A DNA stretch of 64,000 bases from UBA9676 sp036522155 (lineage in GTDB: Bacteria > Actinomycetota > Actinomycetes > Streptosporangiales > Streptosporangiaceae): positions 1-64,000 of the forward strand of contig DATDGI010000158.1 of the NCBI GenBank assembly GCA_036522155.1, given 5' to 3'. Within the stretch, counting starts at the first letter, position 1; each line of letters opens with the position of its first letter. The position numbers were made by a program, and so were the translations under genes. Shown here one piece after another: positions 42,347 through 51,882 of the stretch. The notes beneath the pieces are model-generated. The model searched no databases. It was given only the letters and a program-made list of their open reading frames with translations, and had not been told where the DNA came from.

Positions 42347-42766
42347 ATGGCTCTGGATGCAGATGACGTGGCCGCCGGAACTGTCCGCAAGGAAGTAGCG
42401 GGGTGGCTCGCGGGTGAACTTCATGATGTCGCTCAGTTGGCCAGGACCGAGGAAGACCTTCGAATAGCGGCTGAGGCGAAACTCCGAGAAGCGCTGGCCA
42501 GGATTGGTGTCACGACAACTCCCAGCTACGAAAGAACGTATGCCGATCATGGGGGTCGAGCGGATGCAGTATACGGCCGCGTCGTTATTGAATACGAAGC
42601 AGTCGGAGCGTTGGCAACTAACAGCGGTGTTTAGCATGCGGCGGAACAGCTTGAGCGGTATCTACGAGCCGAAGTTGAGGGTGCCAGCGGGTTCGATGCA
42701 CTGAAACGGGTGGTCGGTGTCGGACTTGACGGTCACGAGATTTTCTTTCTTCGGTTTCGTGTCCTA
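42347..42766 (+). pseudogene. Remnant of a type IIG-like restriction-modification/DNA methylase gene
   Basis: From ATG 42347 the frame reads DVAAGTVRKEVAGWLAGELHDVAQLARTEEDLRIAAEAKLREALARIGV...YERTYADHGGRADAVYGRVVIEYEAVGAL, the N-terminal region seen in large Eco57I-type modification/restriction proteins. A TAG at 42632-42634 interrupts it; beyond, in the same frame, AAEQLERYLRAEVEGASGFDALKRVVGVGLDGHEIFFLRFR continues the same domain. Homology stops near 42766 where the lipoprotein region begins. TACCAT seven bases before the ATG looks like a leaderless -10. The methylase core is missing, so the gene is dead. Confidence 0.7.
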
Positions 42767-43364
42767 TTGCAGCGACCTGAAGGCGGTCACCAGCAGGTGG
42801 TTTTACGCTCCAGTGTTTGCCGCTGCAGCTGTTGTGGCCATGATGGTCGCAGGGTGCGCACCGAGCAACTCCGGACCTACCAGCACCGGCAGCCACCCGG
42901 CGTCTAGCGCGCCGGCTGCCAGCCATTCATCAGTGCCAGCGTCACAGCGATCATCATCCAGCCAGCCCGTGGCTGGTGGCGGTAGTTCTTCGGACGCGAA
43001 GCCCTGCAACCTGATGAGCACCTCGGACATCGACGCCTTTACTGGTTCACCGGTGCCGAACGCGTTGGTTTCGTCTTCTACGGCAGATTCGAACGACAAC
43101 GGCGTCGACTACTCCTGCAAGTTCGAGTACTGGTCCGGTGGATCAGCGAATGCGGGAACCATGACTCTGCGCGGGATGCTCGAGTTCGTTTGCGGCCCAA
43201 GCGCCGTGGGAAACTCGGCTGTGACCTACCCCAACTCGCGATTTTTCAAGATCGGCTCGATGCCGGCCTCGATCGTCGTGGGACTGAATGGCAACAACCC
43301 CGGGACTGTTCCAGCCTCAGTGCTCGATCGCGCTGAAAGCTTGGCGAAATCCGAAGGGTGCTAG
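42759..43364 (+). CDS. Secreted lipoprotein of unknown function
   Basis: About 201 residues from GTG 42759; the start is uncertain because the upstream sequence belongs to the broken RM gene (GTG 42717 is also in frame). A hydrophobic signal (FYAPVFAAAAVVAMMVAGC) ends in a lipobox Cys. A Ser/Pro/Ala linker of about 45 residues leads to a small domain with four Cys (PCNLMSTSDIDAFTGSPV...DYSCKFEYWSG...EFVCGPSA...KSEGC), like DUF3558-type actinomycete lipoproteins. An IS630 element has inserted in the TA of its TAG stop codon but leaves the stop intact. Confidence 0.72.
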   Translation: MSYCSDLKAVTSRWFYAPVFAAAAVVAMMVAGCAPSNSGPTSTGSHPASSAPAASHSSVPASQRSSSSQPVAGGGSSSDAKPCNLMSTSDIDAFTGSPVPNALVSSSTADSNDNGVDYSCKFEYWSGGSANAGTMTLRGMLEFVCGPSAVGNSAVTYPNSRFFKIGSMPASIVVGLNGNNPGTVPASVLDRAESLAKSEGC

Positions 43365-44578
43365 TGCCGCTTCAGGCTACGTTTGCCCGCTCCACGATGC
43401 GGCGGAGTCGTTCGTCGTAGGCGTGGTTGTTGCGCCAGATGATGTATCGGCGGATCATGCTGGCCTGCTCCTCGTGGCTGGCGTGGTCGGTCCCGTCGAG
43501 TGCGAAGTACCGCAGCGCGGTGAACTGCGCCTCCACGCGGTTTAACCAGGACGAATTCGTCGGCGTGTAGGCGATCTCGGCGTTGTTGGCCGCAGCCCAC
43601 TGCCCGACGCGGTTGTCTTTGCCGGTCGTCAGGTGCGGGCTGAAGTTGTCGCAGACGATCGCGATCTTGACCTGAGGCGGGTAGAGGGAGCGCAAGTAGC
43701 GGCAGAACTCCAGGAACCGGGCCCGGTTCTTGCGCGGCTTGATGTGCCCAAACAGTTTGTCCTCGCCCAGCTCGTAAGCGGCGAACAGGTGCCGCACCCC
43801 GGCGGTGCGGGTATAGGTGGCGCGCCGGCGGGGCCGGGGCTTGCGGCCTGGTTCCTTGTGCTTGCCGCTGACCGCCGCCCACCGCCGGCCCGGGTGGGGC
43901 TGGAGGTTCAGCGGCCCGAATTCGTCCACGCAGAAGATCACCTCTGGCTCGCCGGGCTCGGGGATGACCTCCCGGTCGGCAATCGCGTACAGGTGCTCGA
44001 TGCGGGCCTTCTTGGCCGCGTAGTCCGGGTCGGTGGAGGCTTTCCAGGTCTTTACTGATTGAAAACTGACGCCCTCCTCACACAGCAGCATGCGCAGGCC
44101 CTCGTGGCTGATGCCGCGGCCACCCCCTCAGCCACCAGGAACTCGCCCAGCTTGGCCAGGCTCCAGGTGGAAAACGGCAGGCCATGCTCGGCCGGCCTGG
44201 ACTTGGCGATCTTCTTGATCTCCCGCCGCTGGCCCAGCGTGAACTTCGGCGGCCGGCCACCTTTGTACTTCGGGTACAGGGAGCTGAACCCATCGGCGTT
44301 AAAGTTGTGGATCACATCGCGGACCCGGTCCTCGCTGGTGAACGCCACCTTCGCGATCCCGGCCACATCCATCCCCTGAGCCGACAGCAGCACCATCTGC
44401 GCCCGCCGCCACGTCACCACCGACCCACTGTCACGGCGCACGATCCGCACCAGCCGACGGCCCTCATCATCATCGATCTCACGCACCCGCACACGCCCGG
44501 CCACCGGCCCAGTCTGAACGCCCGCCGTTCACCAGACCAGTGCCCAGCCCACAGGGCAAACCTGACCGGCTACGGCAC
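43364..44578. mobile_element. IS630-family insertion sequence (copy 1)
   Basis: 1,215 bp flanked by TA on both sides (43362-43363 and 44579-44580), as expected for IS630/Tc1 transposition. The ends are imperfect inverted repeats: GTGCCG at 43364 against CGGCAC at 44578, with a conserved inner GTTTGCCC. One transposase gene fills it on the minus strand. Confidence 0.85.
43372..44504 (-). pseudogene. IS630-family transposase, two frames
   Basis: The first frame (44504-44052) holds the N-terminal helix-turn-helix part (VVTWRRAQMVLLSAQGMDVAGIAKVAFTSEDRVRDVIHNFN...YKGGRPPKFT). The catalytic part lies in another frame: EGLRMLLCEEGVSFQSVKTWKAS...VIFCVDEFGPLNL (first Asp), IAIVCDNFSPH (second Asp) and YTPTNSSWLNRVEAQF (Glu). 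The switch must occur near 44115, where no A-rich slippery tract is seen, so it is probably an inactivating frameshift rather than programmed. All catalytic residues remain. Confidence 0.82.
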
Positions 44579-44580
44579 TA

Positions 44581-45824
44581 GTAGTGTGTCGCTGCTTAGT
44601 TCGGGCGTGTCTTTTGCGAGGCTGGTTGCTGGCAGATCTTCCCTTCCCCTCTGCCAGACAGGACTGTCATGCCTTCGCGGAAGAAGCGGCCGGTCACCTT
44701 GACCGCAGGTGATCGTGAGTTCTTGGTCCGGCTGACTACTACGGGTGTGCATCCGGCGTCGATGATCCGGCGTGCGCAGGTGCTGCTGGCTTTGGACACC
44801 TCGGCCGGAGTAGTCGATGAGAAGGAGGTGATCGCGGCCCGGCTTGGGGTCTCGGGCGAGACGGTCCGCCTGGTGGCCAAGCGCTTCGCCGGGACGAGCC
44901 AGGACGTGGAGGCCACCATCGGGCGCAAGAAACGCGAGCATCCGCCGGTGCCCTCACGAATCACCGGCGAGGTCGAGGCTCGGCTGATCGCGATGGCCTG
45001 CTCCCAGCCTCCCCAGGGTCATGCCCGGTGGTCGCTGCGACTGTTGGAGAAGCACGTGGCGCTGGCCGGGGACATCCCCGGCCTGGACCACTCCACCATC
45101 GGCCGGGTGTTAAAAAAACGAGACTTCGCCCTCATCTGAAGAAGTGCTGGACCATCCCGCCGAAGGCGAACGCGGAGTTCGCGGCGCGAATGGAGGACGT
45201 GCTCAGCGTCTACGCCCGGATCTATGACCCGGGGCGTCCGGTGGTGTGCATGGACGAGAAGCCCTGCCAACTGCTCGATCACGCCCGCGACCCCATCGCG
45301 GCCAAGCCGGGGCGGGACCGCTGCGAGGACAGCGAGTACGTGCGCGGCGGGACCTGCTCGATCTTCTGCTGGGCCGGGCCGCTGCGCGGGTGGCGCCGAG
45401 TCGACGCCCAGCCCCGGCGCACCAGGGCCGACTGGGCTCACCAGGTCGAGCGGCTGCTCGAGGTGGACTATCCCGGCGCCGAGACCGTGGTGCTGGTCAT
45501 GGACAACCTCAACACCCACGGCATCGCCTCCTTGTACGAGGCGTTCGATCCCGCGACGGCATTCGCACTCGCCCAGCGCCTGGACATCCACCACACTCCC
45601 AAACACGGATCCTGGCTCAACATCGCCGAGATCGAGCTATCGGTACTGACCCGGCAGTGCCTGGACCGCCGAATCGGTGACCTCGGCCTCCTCAACCGCG
45701 AGCTGGCCGCTTGGCAGCAGCAGACCAACACCGGCCAACGCCACGTTGACTGGCACTTCACCACCCACGACGCACGAGTCAAACTCCGCCACCTATATCC
45801 CAATAGTTAGCAGCGACGCTCTAC
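44581..45824. mobile_element. IS630-family insertion sequence (copy 2, different subgroup)
   Basis: 1,244 bp, abutting copy 1 and sharing its TA at 44579-44580; the right TA is 45825-45826. The ends match as inverted repeats with a conserved GTCGCTGCT core (left near 44590, right near 45815). The transposase reads on the plus strand. Confidence 0.85.
44669..45810 (+). CDS. IS630-family transposase with probable programmed -1 frameshift
   Basis: The first frame (44669-45139) encodes [42 protein letters not shown], the helix-turn-helix, and ends shortly after GRVLKK. At 45112-45118 lies A7 in the zero-frame setting TTA-AAA-AAA, a canonical A_AAA_AAA slippery heptamer. A -1 shift there joins it to [22 protein letters not shown]...[11 protein letters not shown] (Asp), [10 protein letters not shown] (Asp) and [16 protein letters not shown] (Glu), running to 45810. 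The joined protein would be about 380 residues and looks intact. Frameshifting of this type is known in IS630 elements. Confidence 0.88.
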
Positions 45825-45921
45825 TAGTTCGATTCGTCGGAGCCACCGCCCTCTGGTAGCTCCCGTACGTAGGCCGTGGCGAGACCGCGGATCGTCTCTG
45901 CGGGCAGTGCGCCAGCCAATG

Positions 45922-45964
45922 CCCTGACCACCTTCTGACCTGCGAGGACGTGCGCGTCATGAGT
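45922..45964 (+). repeat. Partial att copy with chromosomal-type right flank
   Basis: CCCTGACCACC, the last bases of the tRNA-Phe repeat, is followed by CTTCTGACCTGCGAGGACG. The whole 43 bp matches 53241-53283 (end of att copy D and its right flank) with three differences. It marks a further, truncated junction inside the second element. Confidence 0.7.
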
Positions 45965-45984
45965 ATGACGCCGGCTACAGGAGC

Positions 45985-46833
45985 TCATGGCGTGCCGGGC
46001 TCAGCGCGGCGCTCGGCGCCGGGAGCGGGCGGGCCGCCGGCCACGGAGCCTGGATAGCAGGCGGCCGGCGGCGCGGCCTGGCCGACCGGGGGTTTCCTGG
46101 CCCGCCGCTCCCGCCAGGAATGCCAGAGCGGCGGCGCGATCATCGCGGCGACCAGCACGCAGACGGTCGCGAACGCATACCGCGAGGCCAGGTTGGCCAA
46201 AGTGACCCCCTCGCTGCCGAGCAGATACCCGCCGGTGGCGAGCAGGGCGGTCCAGGCGGCGGAGCCGAGCGTGTCGAACAGGATGAATGGGAGCAGCGGC
46301 AGGCCCGCCCAGCCCGCTGCGGCGTAGACGGCCGTCGAGGCGCCGCTTGGCAGGAAGGCGGCCAGCGCCACCAGCGGGCCAGCGAACCGCCTGCCCCGCG
46401 TTTCGACGAAGCTCGCCAGCGCGGCCGACCGCGGACTCCGGTGGCCGAGCCGTACCACGATGCTGTGGCCCCAGAGCCGGCCCGCCCACCAGTACACCCA
46501 GTCGAATCGCATCATTCCCGGCAGCGCCGCGGCGACCACGACGGCCAGCGGGAGCTTGCTGCCCACATCGGAGAACGCGCCCGCCGCCACGATCGAGGAG
46601 TTCGACCCCGTGAGCAGCTCGAGCAGCACCGGGTGGGTGGCGATCAGGGCCGGGGTCAGCGGGATGGTCGCCACCGCGTAGACGGCGCTCACCACGATCG
46701 CGATGCCACAGCACACGTCACGGGCGCGCGGGCGGCCGTGCCAGGGAACCCAGCCGGCCAAACGCGCCCGGGGGCCGCTGCCCTGCGCCTGGCCCGGCGG
46801 GCTGGGCGGCTGCGGCGGGTCCAGCGCGGTCAT
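45985..46833 (-). CDS. DedA/VTT-domain-like membrane protein
   Basis: 282 residues. Five to six membrane segments and the VTT-type central pattern FAGPLVALAAFLPSGASTAVYAAAGWAGLPLLPFILFDTLGSAAWTALLATGGYLLG support a DedA relative; these proteins take part in lipid-carrier or phospholipid movement across membranes. N- and C-terminal tails are Pro/Arg-rich and cytoplasmic. No clear ribosome-binding site is seen. It is just downstream of the partial att copy and may be resident rather than cargo. Confidence 0.75.
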   Translation of the reverse strand: MTALDPPQPPSPPGQAQGSGPRARLAGWVPWHGRPRARDVCCGIAIVVSAVYAVATIPLTPALIATHPVLLELLTGSNSSIVAAGAFSDVGSKLPLAVVVAAALPGMMRFDWVYWWAGRLWGHSIVVRLGHRSPRSAALASFVETRGRRFAGPLVALAAFLPSGASTAVYAAAGWAGLPLLPFILFDTLGSAAWTALLATGGYLLGSEGVTLANLASRYAFATVCVLVAAMIAPPLWHSWRERRARKPPVGQAAPPAACYPGSVAGGPPAPGAERRAEPGTP

Positions 46834-46866
46834 GTGGCCCCTATCCAGCTTGGTGGTGACCCCAAA

Positions 46867-47175
46867 TTAAGCGCCAGCACCACCGGCGTCGACCCCGCCG
46901 GGGAAGGCCGGCCCGGCCCGGGCCGGCCGCCCCCGCATCACGTCCAAATCCTCGGTGCTCCTCAGCCGGCCAGCCGTAGGGCTGCTGGCGATCGCGCAGC
47001 TCCACATCGCCATCTGGCCGGCCAGCCGGCAACAGCGACCGCAGCGTCTGCCTGTCCTCGCCCACCGCCACCTCAACGGCTTATCCAGTTCGGCGGCGGC
47101 CAGCCGTCGGGCGCGCTCGATCGTCTCCGCGGCCAGCCAGATGTGGTGCCCGACCATCCTGGTCAGCAGGTCCAT
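46867..47175 (-). pseudogene. Decayed DinB-superfamily protein
   Basis: From ATG 47175 MDLLTRMVGHHIWLAAETIERARRLAAAELDKPL is a DinB-like four-helix-bundle start, with the His of the metal site. The following 60 bp only make sense in another frame (EDRQTLRSLLP), after which RLAGQMAMWS returns to the first frame. This needs two compensating frameshifts; the remainder to 46867 is low complexity. It is probably non-functional. Confidence 0.6.
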
Positions 47176-47432
47176 AGCAGTCACCTTCGCCCGGGCGGGC
47201 AGCCACAGGCTGCCCGGCGGTAGAAGTGCACACCGTTCGGGGCGCCGAGCTGGATCTGGCGCGGTGCCGCCCGCCACGCCGCCGCCGCCACGCCGCGCGG
47301 CCGCTACCGGGACATGTCTGCGTGTCTGGTGTCATGCGTATCCGGGTCCACCCGGCAGCCGCCCGGCGTGATCGGTGCGGGGCGCCGGAAAATCCGGCAG
47401 AGAGTGCCGGGCAGTCTGGTTAGGCTCGGCGC

Positions 47433-47813
47433 ATGGCGCGCCTTTTCCACGTCAGTTCTGCCGTGAACCGGGAGTCGATCCTGGCGCACGGCCTGGACTG
47501 GACCCGGATGGGGGCCGCTCCGGGTATCGCTGGCAGCGTGGTGCCCGAGGAGCACGGCGTGTTCTTGTGCCGGGACGAGTTCGAGGCCGGCTGGTTCGTG
47601 CAGATGAACAGCACCGGCGGCCCGGTGGATGTGTGGGCGGTCGCGGGCATTGACGAGCAGCAGCTCATCACGGCTGGCTCTGGGTTCAGGTACCTTCCCG
47701 CCCCGATCCCGCGCAGCCAGGTCACTCTGCTGGAGCGGTCACCGGACCAGCCTGCGCCTGCCCGCCGCAGGCACCACACGAACAAACAGCAGAAGCAGCC
47801 GCCAGCCCGGTAA
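47433..47813 (+). CDS. Conserved hypothetical protein with ART-like opening
   Basis: 126 residues from ATG 47433. It begins RLFHVSSAVNRESILAHGLDWTRMGAAPGIAGSVVPEEHGVFLCRDEFEAGWFVQMN; the LFHVSS...SILAHGL opening recalls ADP-ribosyltransferase-fold proteins (KptA/DUF952-like) but the match is too short to claim. The last 30 residues are basic and Gln-rich. TAGGCT lies six bases before the ATG, another leaderless-type -10. Confidence 0.6.
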   Translation: MARLFHVSSAVNRESILAHGLDWTRMGAAPGIAGSVVPEEHGVFLCRDEFEAGWFVQMNSTGGPVDVWAVAGIDEQQLITAGSGFRYLPAPIPRSQVTLLERSPDQPAPARRRHHTNKQQKQPPAR

Positions 47814-48296
47814 GAGAACCATCGCGTCAGCGGGCTGTCCCCGGGTTGCGCGCCACCTGTGGCCGCATGGCGCGTGGCGGAGACCGGGATCACCGCCCCA
47901 GGGCGCCCTGTTCTGTGCGCCTGCGCGGCCGGCCAGCCGACCGGGAGCGACGCGCAGATCGGCGGGAGTCTGCCGGAATGGGGCGCCCAGCGCCGCGGCG
48001 CCAAAGCGCCAGGCGGGTGCCTGGTGGGCAGCTGATGAGGCACAGATGGCCTTTTGGTGCGCGCGGAGGCTACGCGGCCACGACTTGATACGGTCCCGGC
48101 AGGATGACGCGAGCGACCGTGCTTAGGCTCACGTTCGCCGGACGCATCGCAACGTGCGCGACCCGCGGCGTCCGGATGTGTTGCCCGCCTCTGAGCCGCG
48201 GGTGGTATGGCCCTGGTGGACCAGGGATCACCTGGTTCATGAAAAGCAAGTAGGTTCAGCTGTGAATGTGACCCCTAGCCACGAGGAACGCATGCC
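47814..48296. other. Gap upstream of the DrrAB-type exporter
   Basis: No gene with domain or ribosome-binding-site support. GAGGAACGC near 48280 is the ribosome-binding site of the following ATPase gene. A promoter for it probably lies in the last 100 bp, but I cannot place one with confidence. Confidence 0.45.
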
Positions 48297-49250
48297 GTGA
48301 CGCTGGCGATTCAGGCTGAGGGCCTGGTCAAGCGGTTCGGGAAGACGCTGGCAGTGGACGGCGTCGATCTGGCTGTCCGGCCGGGCATGGTGCTGGGCCT
48401 GCTGGGACCGAACGGGGCAGGGAAGACCACTGTGGTCCGGATGCTGGCCACGTTGCTGCGGCCCGATGCCGGTTACGCCCGGGTCTGTGGCGCAGACATC
48501 GTCGCCCAGGCTGCCCGGGTCCGTGAGCTTATCGGGCTGACCGGGCAGTACGCGGCGGTCGATGAGGACCTGACTGGTTTTGAGAACCTGCTGCTTATCG
48601 GGCGGCTGCTGGAGGTTCCCCGGGCGGAGGCGAAGCGGCGGTCGGTCGAGCTGCTGGAGCGGTTCGGCCTGGGCGACGCCGCCGGGCGTTCGGTCAAGAC
48701 CTATTCCGGCGGCATGCGGCGCCGGCTCGACCTGGCTGCGAGCCTGGTCCAGCGGCCTCAGGTGCTGTTCCTGGACGAGCCGACCACCGGCCTGGATCCG
48801 CGCGGCCGGGGTGAGGTGTGGGCCATGATCAGGACGCTGGTCGCCGAGGGTACGACCGTGCTGCTGACCACGCAGTACCTGGATGAGGCCGACCGGCTGG
48901 CCAGTGAGATCGCGGTCATTGACCATGGCCGGGTGATCGCGACTGGCACTCCCGCCGAGCTGAAGGCCAAAATCGGCCGGCAGACCCTCGACGTGCGCCC
49001 GGCCGATCCGGCGGACCTGACGCTGGTCGCCGGGATCGTCACGGCCGCCGTTGGCCGCGCCCCGGCCAGGACGGAGGAGGATCCGGGCCTGCTGTCGGTC
49101 CCCATCGATGACGCCCAAGTCCTGCCGGCCGTGGTCAGCGCGCTGCAGGCCGGGCGGATCGAGGTCACCGAGCTCGCGCTGAGGCTGGCCAGCCTGGATG
49201 AGGTCTTCATGGCACTCACCGGGCTTGCGGCGGAGGAAGGCACCCGATGA
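48297..49250 (+). CDS. DrrA-type ABC exporter ATPase
   Basis: 317 residues from GTG 48297. Walker A is GPNGAGKTTVVRML, the signature YSGGMRRRLDLAASL, Walker B LFLDEPTTGLDPRGR, and the H-loop follows LLTTQYLDEADRLA. The QYLDEADRLA segment and the C-terminal extension (about 85 residues, ending LDEVFMALTG) define the daunorubicin-resistance DrrA subfamily. It powers the DrrB-like permease next door, to which it is coupled by an ATGA overlap. Probable drug or lipid export. Confidence 0.94.
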   Translation: MTLAIQAEGLVKRFGKTLAVDGVDLAVRPGMVLGLLGPNGAGKTTVVRMLATLLRPDAGYARVCGADIVAQAARVRELIGLTGQYAAVDEDLTGFENLLLIGRLLEVPRAEAKRRSVELLERFGLGDAAGRSVKTYSGGMRRRLDLAASLVQRPQVLFLDEPTTGLDPRGRGEVWAMIRTLVAEGTTVLLTTQYLDEADRLASEIAVIDHGRVIATGTPAELKAKIGRQTLDVRPADPADLTLVAGIVTAAVGRAPARTEEDPGLLSVPIDDAQVLPAVVSALQAGRIEVTELALRLASLDEVFMALTGLAAEEGTR

Positions 49251-50056
49251 CCGCCACAACCGCGGCCGAGCCGGGCCGGGCCCGGAGCATGACCCCGGCC
49301 CGCGCCCTGCGGCACGCGCTGACCCTGGCGTGGCGGGCACTGGTGCGGATCAGGCGCAACCCGGAACAGCTGCTCGACGTCACGCTGCAGCCGATCGTGT
49401 TCGTGACGCTGTTCGTATTCTTGTTCGGCGGCGCGATCAAGGGCGAGAGCAGGCACACCTACCTGGAGTACGTGCTGCCGGGCATCATGGTGATGACGGT
49501 GGTGTTCGCGAGCATGGGCACCGGCATCGGGCTCAACACCGACGTCACCAAGGGCATCTTCGACCGGTTCCGGAGCCTGCCCATCTCCCGCTCAGCTCCC
49601 TTGACGGGGACGATCATGGGGGATTTCATCCGCTACCTCGTCTCGGTCGCGATGGTCTTCGCGTACGGGTCGCTGCTGGGATTCCGGATCGCCGCCAGTG
49701 CGCTGTCCGCGCTTGCTGCGGTGGGACTGATGTTCGTCTTCGGCTTCGCCGTCGGCTGGATCTGGGTGCTCCTCGGCCTGTACGTGAAGTCCCCGCAGAG
49801 CCTGCAAGGATTCGGGTTCATCGTCCTGTTCCCGCTCGCGTTCGGCAGCAACGTGTTCATCCCTGCCGCCACCCTGCCCGGCTGGCTGCAAGCCTGGGTC
49901 AAGATCAACCCGGTGACCGCGCTGGCCAGCGCCAGTCGCGGCCTCATGCTGGGCGGACCGGCCGCCACTCCGGCCTGGCACTCCATCGCCTGGAGCATCG
50001 CGATCACCGCCGTCTTCGCCCCGCTGGCGGTACGCCGCTACCGCCACGTCGGCTAG
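49247..50056 (+). CDS. DrrB-type ABC-2 permease
   Basis: 269 residues with six membrane segments: LDVTLQPIVFVTLFVFLFGGAIKG, YLEYVLPGIMVMTVVFASMGTGIGL and others. DVTKGIFDRFRSLPISRSAPLTG is the ABC-2 coupling-helix region typical of DrrB. It overlaps the ATPase by 4 bp and ends in YRHVG. With it, this is the only apparent functional cargo operon of the second element. Confidence 0.93.
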   Translation: MTATTAAEPGRARSMTPARALRHALTLAWRALVRIRRNPEQLLDVTLQPIVFVTLFVFLFGGAIKGESRHTYLEYVLPGIMVMTVVFASMGTGIGLNTDVTKGIFDRFRSLPISRSAPLTGTIMGDFIRYLVSVAMVFAYGSLLGFRIAASALSALAAVGLMFVFGFAVGWIWVLLGLYVKSPQSLQGFGFIVLFPLAFGSNVFIPAATLPGWLQAWVKINPVTALASASRGLMLGGPAATPAWHSIAWSIAITAVFAPLAVRRYRHVG

Positions 50057-50434
50057 CCGCAGCTAGCCCGGGCCGAGATCCTGATCCCGGCCGCCTGCAC
50101 GCCTCCCGCGAACCCGGGGAGCAGACCAGCGATCCTGCTGTCACCGCCTTTCGGCGCGCAGAAGGTGCAGATCTCGGCTAATCAGCGTCTTGACCGGCCT
50201 CGAGAAGACAACTGCGCAGGCGGCTGCGGTGTGCGCCCGACGCCGACAGCCCATCACTGAACGCGACCACGCTGACGGCCAGCGATGTTGGGCGACGGCG
50301 CCGAGCGCCGAGTATGCGCTTTCTGTCGATGGCGCGTTTGCCGTGGCCGAGCGATATGGAACGGCCAGTTCTGGGGCCATCTCCTCTTCGGTCCACGGTT
50401 CATGAGATCGCGAGCGCTGCAGTCGTGCAGGTGG
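50057..50434. other. Gap without a supported gene
   Basis: Short frames occur on both strands here but none has a ribosome-binding site or a known domain. Nothing else is seen. Confidence 0.45.
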
Positions 50435-51217
50435 CTAGGTCAGGAACTCCAGCAGCAACGGGGCGAGAGCGGCTGGGCTGACATTGTGGTCCTGACCCTC
50501 CAGGGCCCGCAGCTCGCCATGCGGCATTGCCAGTTGCAGATTCCTGGCGGTCTCGGCCATGAACGGGAAGCTGGCCGTTCCGTACAGCACCAGCGCCGGG
50601 ACGGACAGCCGGGCTGCTCGCTCGAGCGGCACGGCCGCGTCCGTGCCGAGGATGGCTGTGTGGTCATAGGCGAGGGTGGGCCCCAGCGCCGCCATGGCGG
50701 GCCAGAAGTCTTGCTGACGCATGCCGTCGATCTGCTCGGCCGGGGTCCCGACGTAGGCCATGAACAGCGCCACCGCGTCACCGTGGCGGTCGGCCGCCAG
50801 CGCCTCGGTCAGCTGCTCGAGGTAGCGGCGCCACGCCTGCCGGGCGGCTGGATCGTCGTTGTAGGGCGGTTCGTACATGGCAATCCTGGTGACGCTGTCG
50901 CCTAGCTGGAGGGCCGCGTCCAGCGCGAGCGCCGCGCCGGAGGAGTGGCCGTACAGGGCTGCGGTCCCGCCGGCCACCTCGATCAGCGCCTGGATGTCAT
51001 CGATCTCCCGGTCCAGCGCGTACGGGAGGGTATCGCCGCTGTCGCCCCGCCCCCTGCGGTCATAGCCGAATACGGTTAGCTGCGGCGCGAGCAACGCGCG
51101 GAGCGCGGCCTTGCCGCCGCGGGTACTCATCGCGCCGTCGACGACGATCAGCGCGGGGCCAGAGCCCTGCTGCTCGTAGGCGATCAGGGTGCCGTCCGCC
51201 GATGTCACTGATCTCAT
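50435..51217 (-). CDS. Alpha/beta hydrolase
   Basis: 260 residues from ATG 51217 (GGAGACGAG upstream). It opens SVTSADGTLIAYEQQGSGPALIVVDGAMS, has the nucleophile elbow LYGHSSGAALALDAAL (Ser), an acid in LVLYGTASF-type strand 7 and the catalytic His in LEGQDHNVSP. The oxyanion-hole segment is VDGAMS. This is a typical actinomycete non-haem alpha/beta hydrolase of unknown substrate. It lies within the second element, opposite in direction to the exporter. Confidence 0.88.
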   Translation of the reverse strand: MRSVTSADGTLIAYEQQGSGPALIVVDGAMSTRGGKAALRALLAPQLTVFGYDRRGRGDSGDTLPYALDREIDDIQALIEVAGGTAALYGHSSGAALALDAALQLGDSVTRIAMYEPPYNDDPAARQAWRRYLEQLTEALAADRHGDAVALFMAYVGTPAEQIDGMRQQDFWPAMAALGPTLAYDHTAILGTDAAVPLERAARLSVPALVLYGTASFPFMAETARNLQLAMPHGELRALEGQDHNVSPAALAPLLLEFLT

Positions 51218-51882
51218 CGCTCGTCTCCTTACTACATCTGCTCGCTCGGGCCTGTTCTGACCGCCTGTATATCCACGCTTGATGCGAACCAGCCGGGGCA
51301 TGGCCACTGCGAGGTCCTGGTCACCGATGGGGGAACGACCAGCCGCCGCGGGAGAAGCCGCGCCGGGATCCTCACCCCACCCGCCGGGTGCATGCATGAC
51401 ACCTTGGGGTCAGCGAGGCATTCATGTCAGCCACGTGATCGTCTCCTTCGGTTACGCGCGGTTCTTCGCACAGTTCGGACGGCCCGGCCACGGCAGACTC
51501 ATCGCACCCGTCGGCATGCCTACCACTGGCACCACCACGGGTCCCACCGGTCACCACGATCGCTGCACGGCGGCTCCCGGACCCACGCTAGAGAGGTCGT
51601 GCACCCAGATCGACCCGCTCTGGGCGCTTCAGTCGATGGACGCCGCGCTCGCGGCGGCCGCACCGAGCGGCGGCTATTCGCGCTGGCTCATCACGGTCGG
51701 CCGGTGACGTCTGTGGCCGATGAGCGGCCAGTCCATGCGCCGGTCCGAACCGCCGGAACGGGACGTGCCGGGTTGTGGCGGCGGACTTAATGGATGCCCC
51801 AGGTCGGCGGCGTGCCAGGATGCGGACTCCAGCCGGGTGGCCCCCGGCGACCCACTGCCGGTCCTGCACGGTGATCCCTAAT
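51218..51882. other. Gap between hydrolase and att copy C
   Basis: A frame at 51279-51707 is open but has no ribosome-binding site and no domain. I see no gene here. The end is the tRNA-Phe repeat. Confidence 0.45.

Noticed and set aside
44052..44130. Programmed frameshift in the first IS630 copy
   Set aside because: No A-rich or other slippery heptamer is seen at the frame change, unlike the second copy, so inactivation is the simpler reading.
51279..51707. Possible 142-residue gene before att copy C
   Set aside because: No ribosome-binding site, no recognisable domain and irregular codon use.
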